Shown here piece by piece: positions 23,174 through 34,458 of a stretch of 64,000 nt of DNA (its first letter is position 1; each line of letters begins with the position of its first letter). This stretch comes from Lentinula raphanica (lineage: Eukaryota; Basidiomycota; Agaricomycetes; Agaricales; Omphalotaceae). Location: positions 186,001-250,000 of the forward strand of contig JANVFP010000050.1 in NCBI GenBank assembly GCA_027919835.1, given 5' to 3'. The notes beneath the pieces were generated by a model. It searched no databases and had not been told where the DNA came from. It saw nothing but the letters and a program-made list of their open reading frames with translations. The translations under genes were made by a program, and so were the position numbers.

Positions 23174-23347
23174 ACTACAACTAATAACTTAGCCCTTACC
23201 TTACCTACCAGGATCCTGTATGTATCCTCCCTTAGCTCTCATCCCTCCTGCAGTCTACCTTCCTCTTGCGGGTTGAGATCGCTGCAGATGGGGTTGTTAG
23301 TTCCGGCTGTTCCTACTTGGGACCCCACTTTCAGTGGAGCCGCGTAT

Positions 23348-23366
23348 AATTCATTCATTCATTCAT
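23348..23366 (+). repeat. (ATTC)n LINE 3' tail
   Basis: Four tandem copies of the tetranucleotide ATTC/TTCA directly after the LINE 3' UTR, interpreted as the target-primed 3' tail. Confidence 0.6.
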
Positions 23367-23484
23367 GAGTTTGGAAGTGGGCTTAATGTACCGATTTCCA
23401 GATGCGTCCTGCTCGCTCAGACGTGGAAGAAAAACAAATCAGATTTGCATAATTCAATTTCTCAACCCTGTCCAACGGGAAATA

Positions 23485-23558
23485 TGATTCGACCCGGGCT
23501 CGAACCGGGGACCTTCTGTGTGTTAGACAGATGCGATAACCAACTACGCCATCGAACC
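23485..23558 (-). tRNA. tRNA-Val (anticodon AAC)
   Basis: On the - strand the sequence starts GGTTCGA and ends TCGAATC plus discriminator A; these seven pairs form the acceptor stem. D arm TGGCGTAGTTGGTTATCGCA, anticodon stem-loop TCTGT-CTAACAC-ACAGA with anticodon AAC, and T arm CCCCGGTTCGAGCCCGGG are all canonical. No intron and no encoded CCA. The LINE 3' tail lies about 120 bp away on its 3' side. Confidence 0.95.
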
Positions 23559-23691
23559 TTGTATATTAGTATCGTTAGCACAGAGATATAAGCTCCCCCA
23601 TGATTCGAGCGGGCAAAAAAAATGAGCGGCACAGTGATATAGTATGTAGCTAGTTTGTTATCCTTAGCATGGATGTATATACGAAAGAAGA

Positions 23692-25794
23692 TCATGGCTT
23701 AACACCCAAGAACAACAACCCCTTCTTCGCAAGTTCAATCTCACTTTCCAGCTCTCTCATATCCGCCGTCGTCCATCGAACTCCTTCCACTCCCACTTGT
23801 CCTTGTTCGCTACCACCCTGCGCCCGTCCAACCCTCGCCTTCATCTCTTTCTCCCACCTCGCCCGGCTCCTAGAAAGGTCCCCCATCCGCCGGGGATCTT
23901 GATGGCCTGAAAAGACAAGAAGTGCGGTGTTTGTTGGTAGAGAGGAGTATATCGTTTGAAGGCGGGTTGAGGTTTCCTGGAGGGATGACGAGAGCGAGGG
24001 TTCTTCATTAACGTTTGCAGTCTCGCTGTTGTCATTTTGTATCTCAACTTTCACATCTTCCTCTGCCTCTCCACTCCGAGGAGTGACCCAACCTCTGCTC
24101 TCGGCCAAACCCAAGAGCCTCCCAAAGATGAATCCGGATTGTGGGACAAGAGACACTATGTTCTCGACAACTTGATCATCTCCCGTACAACTGATCTGCG
24201 TATGTGTTGATGTTTGCGATTGAGCAGGACTTCCCCGGTCAACAAACGCAGTCCGAACGTTCTTCCTCCCGAGTAAATCAAACAGCTCCTCGTGTTCCAC
24301 CCCGAACGATGGCCCGTTTTTGATTTTTTCTCTGACGAGTTCTATCGCAGCGCGTGCATCTTCTTCTGGATCGTGTCCTCCTCCTTCCGTTTGGATTTCA
24401 CGTCCACACCATTTTTTTGTTAGCCAGGCTAGGCCTGGTTTGAATGACCTCCCGCGGGGATGAGCGTATAGAAGGGATGTATCGATACAGAAGGGATGGG
24501 AGAGTTTGAGGGATTTGAGGTCTGATTCGAGGGAATGACCGATGAGGATTGGATTTAGAGATTGATTGGACAGGAGGGAGACGATGGCGGCTTGGGCTTC
24601 GGCGAATGTTGTGGTCGCATTGGATAGTTTTTCTTCTGTGATACCTGACCATCTGTTACGACTGTGTTATCATTATTGCTAGAAGAAAGAGAGAAACTTA
24701 CCGTGTCAGATAATCGACTACCTTTTGATCTGATTTGACGAGGGTATCATATGCGACGACACCAGTCTCGTAGTCGACCATACAAACCCTCGCAAGTGAC
24801 TTCTTTCCATCTTCCGTCAACACCATCTCACAATCTATCCCATACGCTGTTCTTCCCTTCTTCTCCCTTCTCCTTCCTCCATAGGCGTCTCCACCCATCC
24901 TTCTCCCTCCTCCCTCTTACTACCGCCCTGTAGATACGACGGCATCGGATAACCGTTTTGAACCATCTGGTCAATCGTGAGCATGTACTCCTCGATCGGC
25001 TTTCCCTTCGCATTTCCCTTCGCATTTCCCTTCGCATTTCCCTTGTCTTTGCATGGCCCTTTCCTCCGCTCACACGGACGTTCAAGAACGTACCCAGCAC
25101 ACTGAACATCCTCGATTGATCTCCTGGGGCACGCGTCGGACAGGCATGAGAGAATGTGTTGGGGATAAAACCCGCAGCGAATGGGATCGTCATGGGTAGA
25201 TTTGGGTTCTTCAACGTTCCTGCTTCGATGTTGATGTTGAGCACGTCTGGTGTTATGCCAGGAACGAGGAGAATGACCACTTTAGCTATTCGTTCTGTGT
25301 GCTTGAAGGATGCATGTAAGTAATTGTTCGAGAAACATTAGTTTTGTGAAACTGACCTCGATTCGGACAAACGATGGAGGACGGCCTTCGTGGAGGAGAA
25401 GATGGATTGCTAGATCTCGTATCTCCTCGACTCCGACTGCACGTTGTCGTTTGACGATGTCTCCGTTGGAGTACATGAATCGAGGAATCTGGCTTTCTAT
25501 CTTTTTCTTTTCCTTCTTCGTCTTCTTCGACTTTTTCCCGACCTTTGTCCATCCTTCCGTATCCGCTTCTACCTTCAAAGACGCAGGTTTTTCGACCCCA
25601 TCCCTGATTTCGTTTTTGTTCACGTTCAAAGGTCCGCCTCCTTCAGCATCGACTTCGGCACCCACGCCTTCGTTTACAATCTTTCTCTTCTTCGGATTGC
25701 TTCCCATATCCATTGCCGTACCCATACCCGTCTCCTTGTTCGTAGTCTTATCCATCCCAGCACCCAATGTCCGCTTCATACTTGGCAGTTTCAC
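23692..25794 (-). CDS. REX1-type DEDDh 3'-5' RNA exonuclease
   Basis: RNase D-like exonuclease of the REX1/REX3 family, which trims 3' ends of 5S rRNA, tRNA and other small RNAs in the nucleus. Segments on the - strand: a Lys-rich N-terminus with nuclear-signal-like runs (KKRKIVNEG, KKSKKTKKEKKK); intron GTCAGT...CAAG at about 25350-25300; VILLVPGITPDVL; FSHACPTRAPGDQSRMFSVL; then the catalytic domain with AYGIDCEMV (first Asp/Glu), a GTAAGT...AACAG intron at about 24703-24654, RWSGITEEKL, ILIGHSLESDLKSL (second Asp) and HDPEEDARAAIELV (His/Asp). An acidic C-terminal extension ends at 23692. A frame change near 25075-25030, beside a coding 12-bp repeat, is not explained by a clear intron; it may be a frameshift or assembly error. 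Otherwise it looks functional. Confidence 0.85.
24998..25046. repeat. 12-bp tandem repeat in REX1-type CDS
   Basis: About four tandem copies of a 12-bp unit (GGGAAATGCGAA on the - strand), encoding repeated Gly-Asn-Ala-Lys. An in-frame expandable minisatellite close to the apparent frame change in the gene. Confidence 0.8.
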
Positions 25795-26512
25795 AGATCC
25801 AGCGTTGGAGACAATTACTTGGTTCGGCTTTTATTGTTCGAATGAAAGGTCAGAGTACCGAGTACGAAGCGTTTTTAGAGTGCGTCGTAGGTGTGAGTCC
25901 AAAGAGTCCAACTGTCGACGAGAAGGGAGAAGACAGAGAAATTGAATGATCTGATCGAAATTAGCGCCAATTACGCGCCCACTAATTCTTGAGCGCCTAA
26001 ATTTTCACGAAGTCAAAACTTGTACTTGTACCTTCATCACAGTCGACGTCGTTGACCGAACATAATGAGCAATAGCTCCGTATACCCATATCTTCAAAGA
26101 CGACTACTATGAGACCTACTACTGCTCCCCTCGACCACCAAAACGATGACCGTGATGTGTGTGCGCAGCATTGAAGTTATTCCGTTCTTTATTGATACTC
26201 GTACATCGTTAGTGGGCTTACTTGTCCTCACGAGTACACGTTCCAACGAGATTCCATACTCGACTGCATGTCTCTCGCATGTCAACTCGTTCAGGAATGA
26301 AACGATCTTCGATTGGTTTAATTGAACTTCCTATTGATAGGACCCACTAAAACTCAATAAAACCAACTGGCTGGCTCCGGAGATGAACTACATCAATATC
26401 ACAAGCCCCACTACATGCATTAACAGGTGATTATTGGAAAATTAGATATAAAGACAGTACTTCAGGTCAAGTCTGCTTTTTCCCATCATTACTTTGCCAC
26501 ACCTGTTGCAAT
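25795..26512. other. intergenic region, exonuclease to NLR gene
   Basis: Divergent spacer: the exonuclease is transcribed leftwards and the NACHT gene rightwards. No convincing gene; a 63-codon - strand frame at 26285-26094 has no recognisable domain. CpG is normal on the left and drops sharply from about 26.4 kb on. Confidence 0.4.
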
Positions 26513-29500
26513 ATGAGTTACAATCTTAGGTAAGTAAACTATTTTAGCACTGTGTATTTATAATACTAAAATTTGCTTGCATATACAGTATTGAGCATAC
26601 AAAAAGGTAAGCATTATGATGTTAGATGCTCTTACTGCAAATAGTAAATCTGCCTGATTGGAACAGCACTGACATTACTACATACAATTCCATCTTGGAA
26701 GATACAACAATCTTTCATGGTAAGCATTTTGATGTCATTGATGTTTTTTTGGTAATCTGCTTATATTGGTACTGTAGATAGTTCAAGCAATGAGATAGTT
26801 GAGCTTCACAAATGGCTTGCGACTTGGACTCCTGATTGTTCTATCAATTATTCCACAGCTCTGAGCAAAAGAGCAATTGGAACAAATGAATGGATCTCAA
26901 GTGCTGCAGTCTACAAAAGTGGAAAAAGGAAGGAAAGTTCCTCTGGCTCCAAGGAAAAGGTACTTTTTGAGTGTCTACAATCATTGTCTTTTTAGTTTAC
27001 ATAATGTTTTTTATGCAGCAGGATCAGGAAAGACAATTTCGGTGTGAGTTCAGTGGCCTGTATGGTTTGCACATTGTGTGAATTCATTAACCCCTCTAGT
27101 GCAAGTGTTATTGAAAACCTGAAGAAATCAAGCTCCTTGAATTTTCTGGCTTATCATTTCTTTGATTTCAGAGACAACAGTGAAAAAAAAAGAACTTATC
27201 AAGGATTGCTATTCAATCTAATCTTGCAGTTGGGGATCCAGAACAACAAGATACATTCTGCATTGAAGAGTATATATACAAATCAGCATTTGGAATTCAA
27301 GCCTACCAATGCTAAACTTGCAGATAGTATCATCACTATCACTAGGGATCTAGTTCAAAGGAAGCATCAAGTTTATATTATCATTGATGGCCTAGATGAA
27401 TGCAATGATCTTTCCATAATTTTGGATTTTCTTTGCAAACTGACCAAATTTCCTATGGTTGGAATTATGATCTCAAGCCGAGATCATTCACATCAGAATT
27501 TGAAATGTTCAACACTTTCATTGAACAACCACAACAAGGTCAATGCAGATATTGATCATTTTTTGGACAATCAGTTGCAAACAATGTACACAAATCCAGC
27601 CTATCAAGTTGAAATGAAGAAGTTGTTAATGCAAAAAGTGGATGAAGGGTAGGTAAATTCAAGTACTTAGAACTAACTAGGTCTGTTCTATTGAAGTTTA
27701 CAAATTATTTAGATTCTTTTACATTGAATGCCAACTTCATTCATTAAATGAATATCCTAGTTCAACAGTTGCATTGCAGGCACTAGCTCAATTACCCTCA
27801 GATCTGAAGGAAACTTATATTTGTGCAATTGCAAAATGCAAAAAGAATGAATTTTATTCTGAAGATGCTCATCGCCTTCTGCAATGGCTTCTGTATTCTT
27901 TTGAGCCTTTGCATATGGATCAAGTTACAGTTATTCTAGATTTGGATTTCAATTCACCAATGTTTGACCCTAATCCTTTCATATTGGGTGGATTACAGAG
28001 AATTGTGAATACCACCTTAGTCACTGTTGATGCTCAGAATATTGTCCAATTTGCTCATGCATCTGTCAAGGAGTTCTTACTTGAAAGTCAGAATGATGGT
28101 CAAGTGAATGAGCTGTTTGATTTCAATGCACAGCTGGCACACAATACTATAGCTCATATGTGTCTCATATACCTGTTACAGTACAACTCTGAAACAAGAT
28201 TTGTGGAGGGAATTTTCACAATGTTCAAATATTATGCAAATCAATACTGGGCAGAACATAGCAAATACAATGAAAATTCAGGCACTCCATTTCAAGATAC
28301 ACTAAATCTGACTCAAAAGTTCATTGGGAATAGTCCTAGACAGTTTATGAATTGGAAACAAAACTACAGTTACATGGGGGACAAAATTGTAATTGAAAGT
28401 CAGATATTCAGGGATTGTGATCCTGTACACATTGTTGCATTTTTTGGATTGAGATACAGTATTCAATGGGCAATCACTAGGGCAATATCAACTCAGAATA
28501 ACCAATTTCCAGGTATGTAAAAATCAGTTTATTTTGTCAACTATGATCAATATCTGATAGTGCTGATTAGCCCTCAATATCTCAGGAGAAGTACTTGGAA
28601 CTGCACTTCAAACAGCAGCCTTTGGGGGTCAAAAGGAACTTGTTCAGCTACTTCTAAGGAATGATGCAGATGTCAACATCAATGGTGGATATTATGGAAC
28701 AGCTCTTCAAGCTGCAATATCTGGAGGTTCCAAAGATGTTTCTCGATTACTTCTGAAACACAATGCAGATGTCAATGCTAAGGGAGGACACTATGGAACA
28801 GCAATACAAGCAGCAGCATATACAGGGTATCAAGATATTGTGCAATTACTTTTGAAGTATAATGCCGATCCCAATGTTCAAGGGGGATACTATGAGACAC
28901 CACTGCAGGCAGCAGCATTTGGGGGATATAATGAGATTATTGAGCTGTTACTTGCAAAAGGTGCAAGAGTCAATACCCTAGGAGGAAAATATGGTAGTGC
29001 TCTTCAAGCTGCAGTAGCAGAAAATCACAATGACATTATTCAAATTCTTCTAAAACATAATGCAACACCCAATACACAAGGAGGATATTATGGTACAGCA
29101 ATCCAAGCAGCAGCATTCTGGGGTTACAATGAGACAATCCAACTGCTCATCAAACATGATGCAAATGTTAACTTGCAGGCTGGTAAATATGGAACTGCTC
29201 TTCAGGCAGCTGTAGCTGTGAATCACAAGGATGTTATTCAGCTGCTTTTAGAAAGAGGAGCAAACATTTCTACCCCAGGAGGATATTATGGGACCCCACT
29301 ACATGCAGCAGCCTTTCTGGGTTATAAGGAAATTATTGAGCTGTTTCTTCAATATGGTGTAGATGTCAATATACAGGGAGGGGAATATGGAACAGCACTT
29401 CAAGCAGCTGCAGCTAAGGGTTACACAGATATTATTAAACTACTCCTGAAAAATGGTGCAAATATGAATGCTCAGGAAGGACAATATGGAACAGCATTGC

Positions 29501-29583
29501 AGATAGCAGAGAACAATAGTCAAGAAGATATTGTTGACCTTCTTTTGGAGTATGGTGCAAATGTTGATGGCTATTCTGACTAA
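26513..29583 (+). pseudogene. NACHT-ankyrin (NLR-like) STAND NTPase, one frameshift
   Basis: Fungal NLR-like signal-transducing NTPase. Eight exons fit: 26513-26529, 26589-26606, 26667-26719, 26778-26959, 27019-27043, 27100-27648, 27713-28512 and 28586-29583; all introns are GT-AG. The summed length is one base short of a multiple of three. The frame slips at about 26921-26926 (WISSAAVYK, then KWKKEGKFLWLQGK one frame over); the parallel fragment at 29990-30150 has the extra base. Features: Walker A GKAGSGKT across the exon 4/5 junction; Walker B IIIDGLDE at about 27380; sensor-like MISSRDH; a winged-helix-like region (RLLQWLLYSFEPL, FAHASVKEFLL); then ten 33-residue ankyrin repeats with a GGYYGTALQAA core to the end. 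NLRs sense non-self or cellular cues; such high-identity repeats are often fast-evolving. Nearly devoid of CpG. Called a pseudogene only because of the one-base deletion. Confidence 0.85.
28586..29580 (+). repeat. ten ankyrin repeats with 66-residue higher-order pattern
   Basis: Ten tandem 99-bp units encode ankyrin repeats. Repeats 4, 6 and 8 resemble each other (GGYY-T-LQAAAF-GY-E) and repeats 5 and 7 resemble each other (GKYG-ALQAAVA-NH-D), an alternating two-repeat (198 bp) period that points to expansion by duplication of repeat pairs. Confidence 0.85.
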
Positions 29584-29989
29584 ACAGGAATGAGTGATGT
29601 ACTGGTACCCACACCTAAGATATCTAAGGATTCAGAACAAGTTCCCACACATCCTGCTGCTTATAGTATTAGTAGCTAAATATATTTATTGTACATACTT
29701 TTTGATTCTGATATCAATAAATTGCACAACTGTTAAAGAAAGTGAGTGAAATCATCTGTAAGTTGTGTATACTTTACTTTTTCTTCAGGTGAGATCTTAA
29801 TTCCATTGTTAATTTGCTCAGTTTACATAAGACTCAATAGAGCTACTTGCTTGGTTAATTGTGTAAATATTGAATCCCATGAGTTGTATTATTATAAAGT
29901 TGGCATCTTGGTATTCTGTGTTGAAAGATAATTATAGGTCACAAGTATAATAGCCAAAGTATTTGTGAGCATTAGGCAAAACCTTTGTG

Positions 29990-30150
29990 TTAGAGTTCTA
30001 TCAACCATGTTACAGCTCTGAGCAAAAGAGCAAATAGAACAAGCCAATGGATCTTCAGAGTTGCTACTTACCTCAAGTGGAAGAAGGAAGGAAAGTTTCT
30101 CTGGATTTAAGGCAAAGGTACTTTTTGCAATCACTGTCTTTCTATATCAG
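29990..30150 (+). pseudogene. fragment of a second NACHT-gene exon
   Basis: About 150 bp match exon 4 of the NLR gene (SKRANRTSQWI then YLKWKKEGKFLWI*GK, followed by a similar GTACTTTTTG intron start). It contains a TAA in the KGKFLW(I)xGK motif. It shows that another copy of the gene, or a partial duplication, existed here. Confidence 0.7.
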
Positions 30151-30194
30151 GGACGGTCAGAGTTGGTTCTGAAGTTGTTTCAAAAGTAGTGAAT

Positions 30195-30256
30195 CAACTC
30201 GAGAATCACTGAATCAAATCTGACTGTCAAATCAACTACATGAGTTGATTCAACAA
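30195..30256. repeat. inverted repeat GAATCAACTC...GAGTTGATTC
   Basis: TGAATCAACTCG is followed 40 bp later by its near reverse complement TGAGTTGATTCA, immediately before the CATCAGG element at 30261. Possibly the end of another repeat; nothing else supports it. Confidence 0.4.
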
Positions 30257-31224
30257 AGTTCATCAGGAAAAACACTCTAGGCCTAGGCAACTGTGAGTAT
30301 CTTTGAGGCTCTCTAGAGGGCCTATGTGCTTGGAAGAGCTAGAAAGCACTAAGGAAAATGGGCATTTCTTAGGCAACCTCAAAGAAATATACTTTAATCT
30401 GAGAGCACCTCAAGAAATGGCTAATTCCTAGAGACTCTGAAAATGCCTCAATGGCCTAGGCTGCCTAGGTTACCCAGGTCACTAAACTGCTTTGTGGTGC
30501 TTTGAAGTGCTTTGAGGATCTTTGAGGATCTTTGAGGATCTTTGAGAGTCTTTGAGAGTCTTTGCAAAGCTTTGTAGCAACTCTTTAATATCAAATTCAA
30601 TGAAGAAAACATCATTCAAATAGGGAATTAGATAAGTGCATTGCAGAACTTTCTTAATCTAGAAGATACATGCATTAACAACTCCAATTGACAACTTTGA
30701 CAAGATCTTATTTCAATGGCATATTTGGCCTGCCACCGTGAACCATGTACAATCAAAAAGCTTGTCACCTGGTCAAAACACATATATAGCTATATTAACT
30801 ACATATCTACAGTCTTTGACCACTCAATGGGACACACCACTCAATGGGACAAACAAGAATTGTGCTTCTCTCTGTACACCTGAGTATACAGGAAATATTA
30901 TCTGACTATATATCCTCATTGTACATATTTTGTACTACCTTTTATTACAATCTATTCCTCGATGCTCATTGCTGTCCATCATCTTTGACAGTGAGGAATG
31001 AGAAAGAACAAACTTACCTTAAAACACTTGGATATTGTTGGAACAATACCATCTACAAAGCATAGTAGAGCTATACACAAATAATTTGAGAGTTTTTGAG
31101 GCAATGAACATTGTATACAAAGGAATGCGAAGTACGAGAGGAAAGCCCTTGTCACGCAACCTAAATAGGAAATTGGCGGAGTCGGGAGCCCGAAGGCGGC
31201 CCCAAGCACTTAACCTCACTCTCC

Positions 31225-33777
31225 ATGGTCAAACATGCAAAATCTCATAGACAGCAACGTCTTGAAGCTAATCTCCTTCGGGAGGAGCTATACCAGCGTG
31301 CGATCTCTCAATACAAAGCCGAACACGCCGATCCTATCCAGACCAAAGCTCAACTTGGACGAACTCCTTATACCTTTCGGGATCTATGTAAATTTGTGCC
31401 CGAAGAATACACACGGACGACTGGGAAGAAATCATTGGCTCTATCGAAATCTACACTACAGCGAAGGATAGAAGGAGGACAATCAAAGCTGAAGTCCGGA
31501 TCCCAACGAGGATGGTTGTATGAAGGCGAAGTGGAAGTAGTGATCAGATATCTACTCGAGATGGCATCTCGAGGCTTCCCCCTTACTCAGCAAAGGTTGA
31601 AGGATATTGTTGATGATATCTGTCGAGCGCGGCTAGGGGATGAGTTTCCTAAAGAGGGTGTTGGAAAGAATTGGACTCGCCGATTCATTCAACGACACAG
31701 TAATCAACTCAAGACTTTCTGGGCTGCACCATTAGATTCCAAACGAGGACGCGCTGTGAATCCGGCTACCAACAAAGCATACTTCGATCTCCTGGAGGAA
31801 GTTCTGGCTGGAAAGCAAGACCATCAGTTTGACAGGAAGTTGCGGCTCACGGATGCATTGCGAGAACTCGAAGGAAATATTGACAACGAAGAAATACTCT
31901 TACCGGACGATAACCTCAGTGACGATGATTGCGAAGACAACGTTGACGATACAGAGGTAGACGGAGAAGAGAGCATGGCAGGTGCACCTGATCCAGCCGC
32001 ACAAATGGTTTGTGTGAGCATCGAAGCGCAGGACATCTATGCTAGCGATGAATCTGGGTTCACAGAGGCAACAGCAGTACGACGAAAAGTAATCGGAGCA
32101 CGAACGAAGAAGATTCAGCACAAAATAGGAGGGGCCGACCGGGAGATTACAACAGTCATGGTTACGATCTGCGCTGACGGTACCACAGTTGCACCTTTAG
32201 TGATCTATAAGGGCAAGGCATTTGGCGTTAACTGGAATGATGATAATCCTACTCAAGCTTCGTAAGTCCCATATTCTCCTGTCAGCTACTCACTCACAGT
32301 GATATCTAGGATAGCGCATTCACCGAAGGGTTGGACAGACAGCGAGCTTGCAGTTGAGTGGCTGAAGGATTTTGATGAGAAGACACACGAAAAAACACAA
32401 GGAAGAACGCACGTACTGCTAGTCGATGGCCATAATTCACACTATGGCATTGATTTCCTTCTATATGCCCATGCTCATCGAATCCATATCTTGTGTTATC
32501 CAGCCCATGGCACACATGTCTACCAGGGACTCGATGTTGTGATCTTCTCTCGGCTCAAAGCCAACTGGACGATTGAGAAGGATAATCTGTATCGGACGAA
32601 ACGAAAGAATATTAGCAAACAAAATTTCCTTGCTGTTTATGGTGCCGCTCACCTGAAGACCCTTACTCCGGCCAATGTCAGGGCAGCATTCCGGAAGACT
32701 GGCGTATGGCCATTCAATCGAGGCGCTGTCACCGAGGACATGATGGCTCCTAGTAAGGAGACATCAATGGTCAGCCATCTACCTGTTCCACCACCGAGCC
32801 CCGTGAAAGCCATCTTGAATATCCTATTCAGTGTCAGTCAGCTTGGTAAACGCAGACAGAGTGAAACACGCTCGCCTTTCAATTCACCATCAAAGCGAAA
32901 ACAACCACGTACACAGTGCTCACCTACATCCACATCACCGCCAAGTCCTATGTTTGATATGGCTGGCACCTCTGCAGGTGCTTCGATTGCGACTGAAGAT
33001 GAAAGTGATCTGTTCATCGTTCCAATCCGGCGAGGAATCGAAGAGCTGCGGGACTCATCAGCGTCGTTCTTGTTAACAGATTCACCTATCCGATCCAGTA
33101 ACCCCTTGCCCTCTATCCAGTATACTCAGATCTCACCTTCGAAGAGACAATCCTGTTACGCTGAAATCCTCCAAATACCACCATCAACCGAGCTTGAGGA
33201 GAAATTGCAAACCGCGCTCCGCACAACAGAGCAAAAGTACGATAATCTAAAAGTGGAAATGGTCACTATGCAGTCTGGGATGGTTCTCAATACCGCTTAC
33301 TGTGATCTCTTGAAGAATCAATTGGCTGCCCAGGAAGAAAGTCGCAAAAACCGCATGAAAACACGTCTGGTTGGTGATGGTATGCCAAGACTGCTCAGCA
33401 GTGAAGAATTCGTCAATCGTGTGATTGAATTCACAGCAGAGACTCAGAGGAAAGAAGAGGTGGCAAAACAGAAGAGGTTGACGCAGGAAGAGCGAAAAGG
33501 CAGTCTGGCAGAGTGGAAACGGTTGGAGGATGACCAGAAGAATGAAAATAAAAAGCTGACAGAGGAGTGGAAAAGAATGTGCGAGGATTGGGACAAAGCG
33601 AAGAAGCAAGGTCAACCTGTGACAGGCCCCAGGCCGAAGAAGAAAGACTTCATCCTTCCACCAATTCCCAGACCCACTCTTGCGAAGGACAACTCAGGCA
33701 GGCAGGAGGGAGGAGATGAGGGGAAAGAGGATGAAGGTGGGAGTTCAGATTCAAGCAGTGATGACGGCGGTGATTAG
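31225..33777 (+). CDS. pogo/Fot-type DDE transposase
   Basis: Two exons (31225-32261 and 32310-33777; intron GTAAGT...TCTAG, 48 bp) give 834 codons. N-terminal helix-turn-helix region (about 45-110, RTPYTFRDLCKFVP), a CENP-B/Tc5-type DNA-binding segment (about 120-200, GVGKNWTRRFIQRHS), an acidic linker, then the DDE catalytic domain: D275 in YASDESGF, D385 in VLLVDGHNSH and D421 in VYQGLDVVIF, all Asp as in pogo-like enzymes. A long C-terminal extension (about 480-834) is Ser/Pro-rich, then strongly coiled-coil and charged, ending in an acidic tail. The intron falls exactly at QAS|IAHSPKGW, so splicing restores the family sequence. It acts on the surrounding CAGTC-ended element. Intact and possibly active. 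Confidence 0.92.
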
Positions 33778-33824
33778 GATGAACTGAATAGAAGTGCTAT
33801 TGCTGTATGTAGACATCATTGCGA

Positions 33825-34458
33825 TTACTTCTTTTGATCATCAGAAATGGCATGAATTGCATGAAGAAGCAGTGAGTTGACTTCCTCTCCAACAGCTGGT
33901 CCCTCATTAACCAGTCTTTTTGTAGCGTTTTGAACCTGTTTCACAAACCACCCATATGCTGCTTGACAATCCCTGAGTTTCTCTTCCATCACCGTGTTCT
34001 CCTTTTTGAGCTGGTTATTCTTATCCTCCAAATCACTGACACGTTCCCGCAACTTGTGATTCTTGCGATCAAGACAGGTATTCTGTTGCTCTTTCTCCCA
34101 TGCATCTGAACATTGAATATAAATGAGATATGAGCATGAATTGAGGATTGAAACACACACTTTCGGCATGAAGCTGAGCATAGTAATATTGTTGGCATTT
34201 GTGGTTTGGATCCCTGAAGGATGTTGAGTAGAATTTGGTTGTATTGAAGGTCTGAACTTATGGATGGATCGTATTCAAAGGATCACGTCGATTCATTGCT
34301 TCCAACTTATCCAAGACCTGTTGCAGATGATCATTCCACTCGATCCGAAGCTTCTTTCCAGGCTGATCAGATTGAACACTGTCATTGTAGCGTTTAAGTG
34401 TAGAATGAGTAACAATAGTGCTGGTATTGTTTGGTGGAGTATGTTTTGTTTCTTCCAT
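33825..34458 (-). CDS. coiled-coil accessory protein of pogo-like element
   Basis: Convergent to the transposase, 47 bp from its stop. Exon-like frames: 34458-34258 (starts METKH-like, Asn/Lys-rich, EWNDHLQQVLDKLEAMNRR) and, after a GTGTGT...TTCAG intron ending at about 34106, a coiled-coil segment (KNHKLRERVSDLEDKNNQLK, then KENTVMEEKLRD) with the stop at 33825. A stop after the first block implies a further short intron or a frameshift at about 34270-34240. I know no function; a transposon-borne regulatory or assembly partner is an inference. Confidence 0.55.

Larger units (their letters stand above)
17950..23366 (+). mobile_element. non-LTR retrotransposon (LINE), apparently full-length
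   Basis: Two successive open frames (ORF1-like to 18703, ORF2 18800-23173) are followed by a short 3' UTR and a 3' tail of four ATTC units (about 23348-23366), a microsatellite tail seen in many LINE clades. GC- and CpG-rich, with no stops in ORF2, so it is probably a recent insertion. The left boundary (about 17.9-18.1 kb) just upstream of the Mg2+ transporter start is uncertain; no target duplication was identified. Confidence 0.85.

Noticed and set aside
31225..33777. Pogo-type transposase as the enzyme of the CATCAGG family
   Set aside because: Its element has its own CAGTC TIRs and TA duplication at 30810-34740, nested inside the CATCAGG element.
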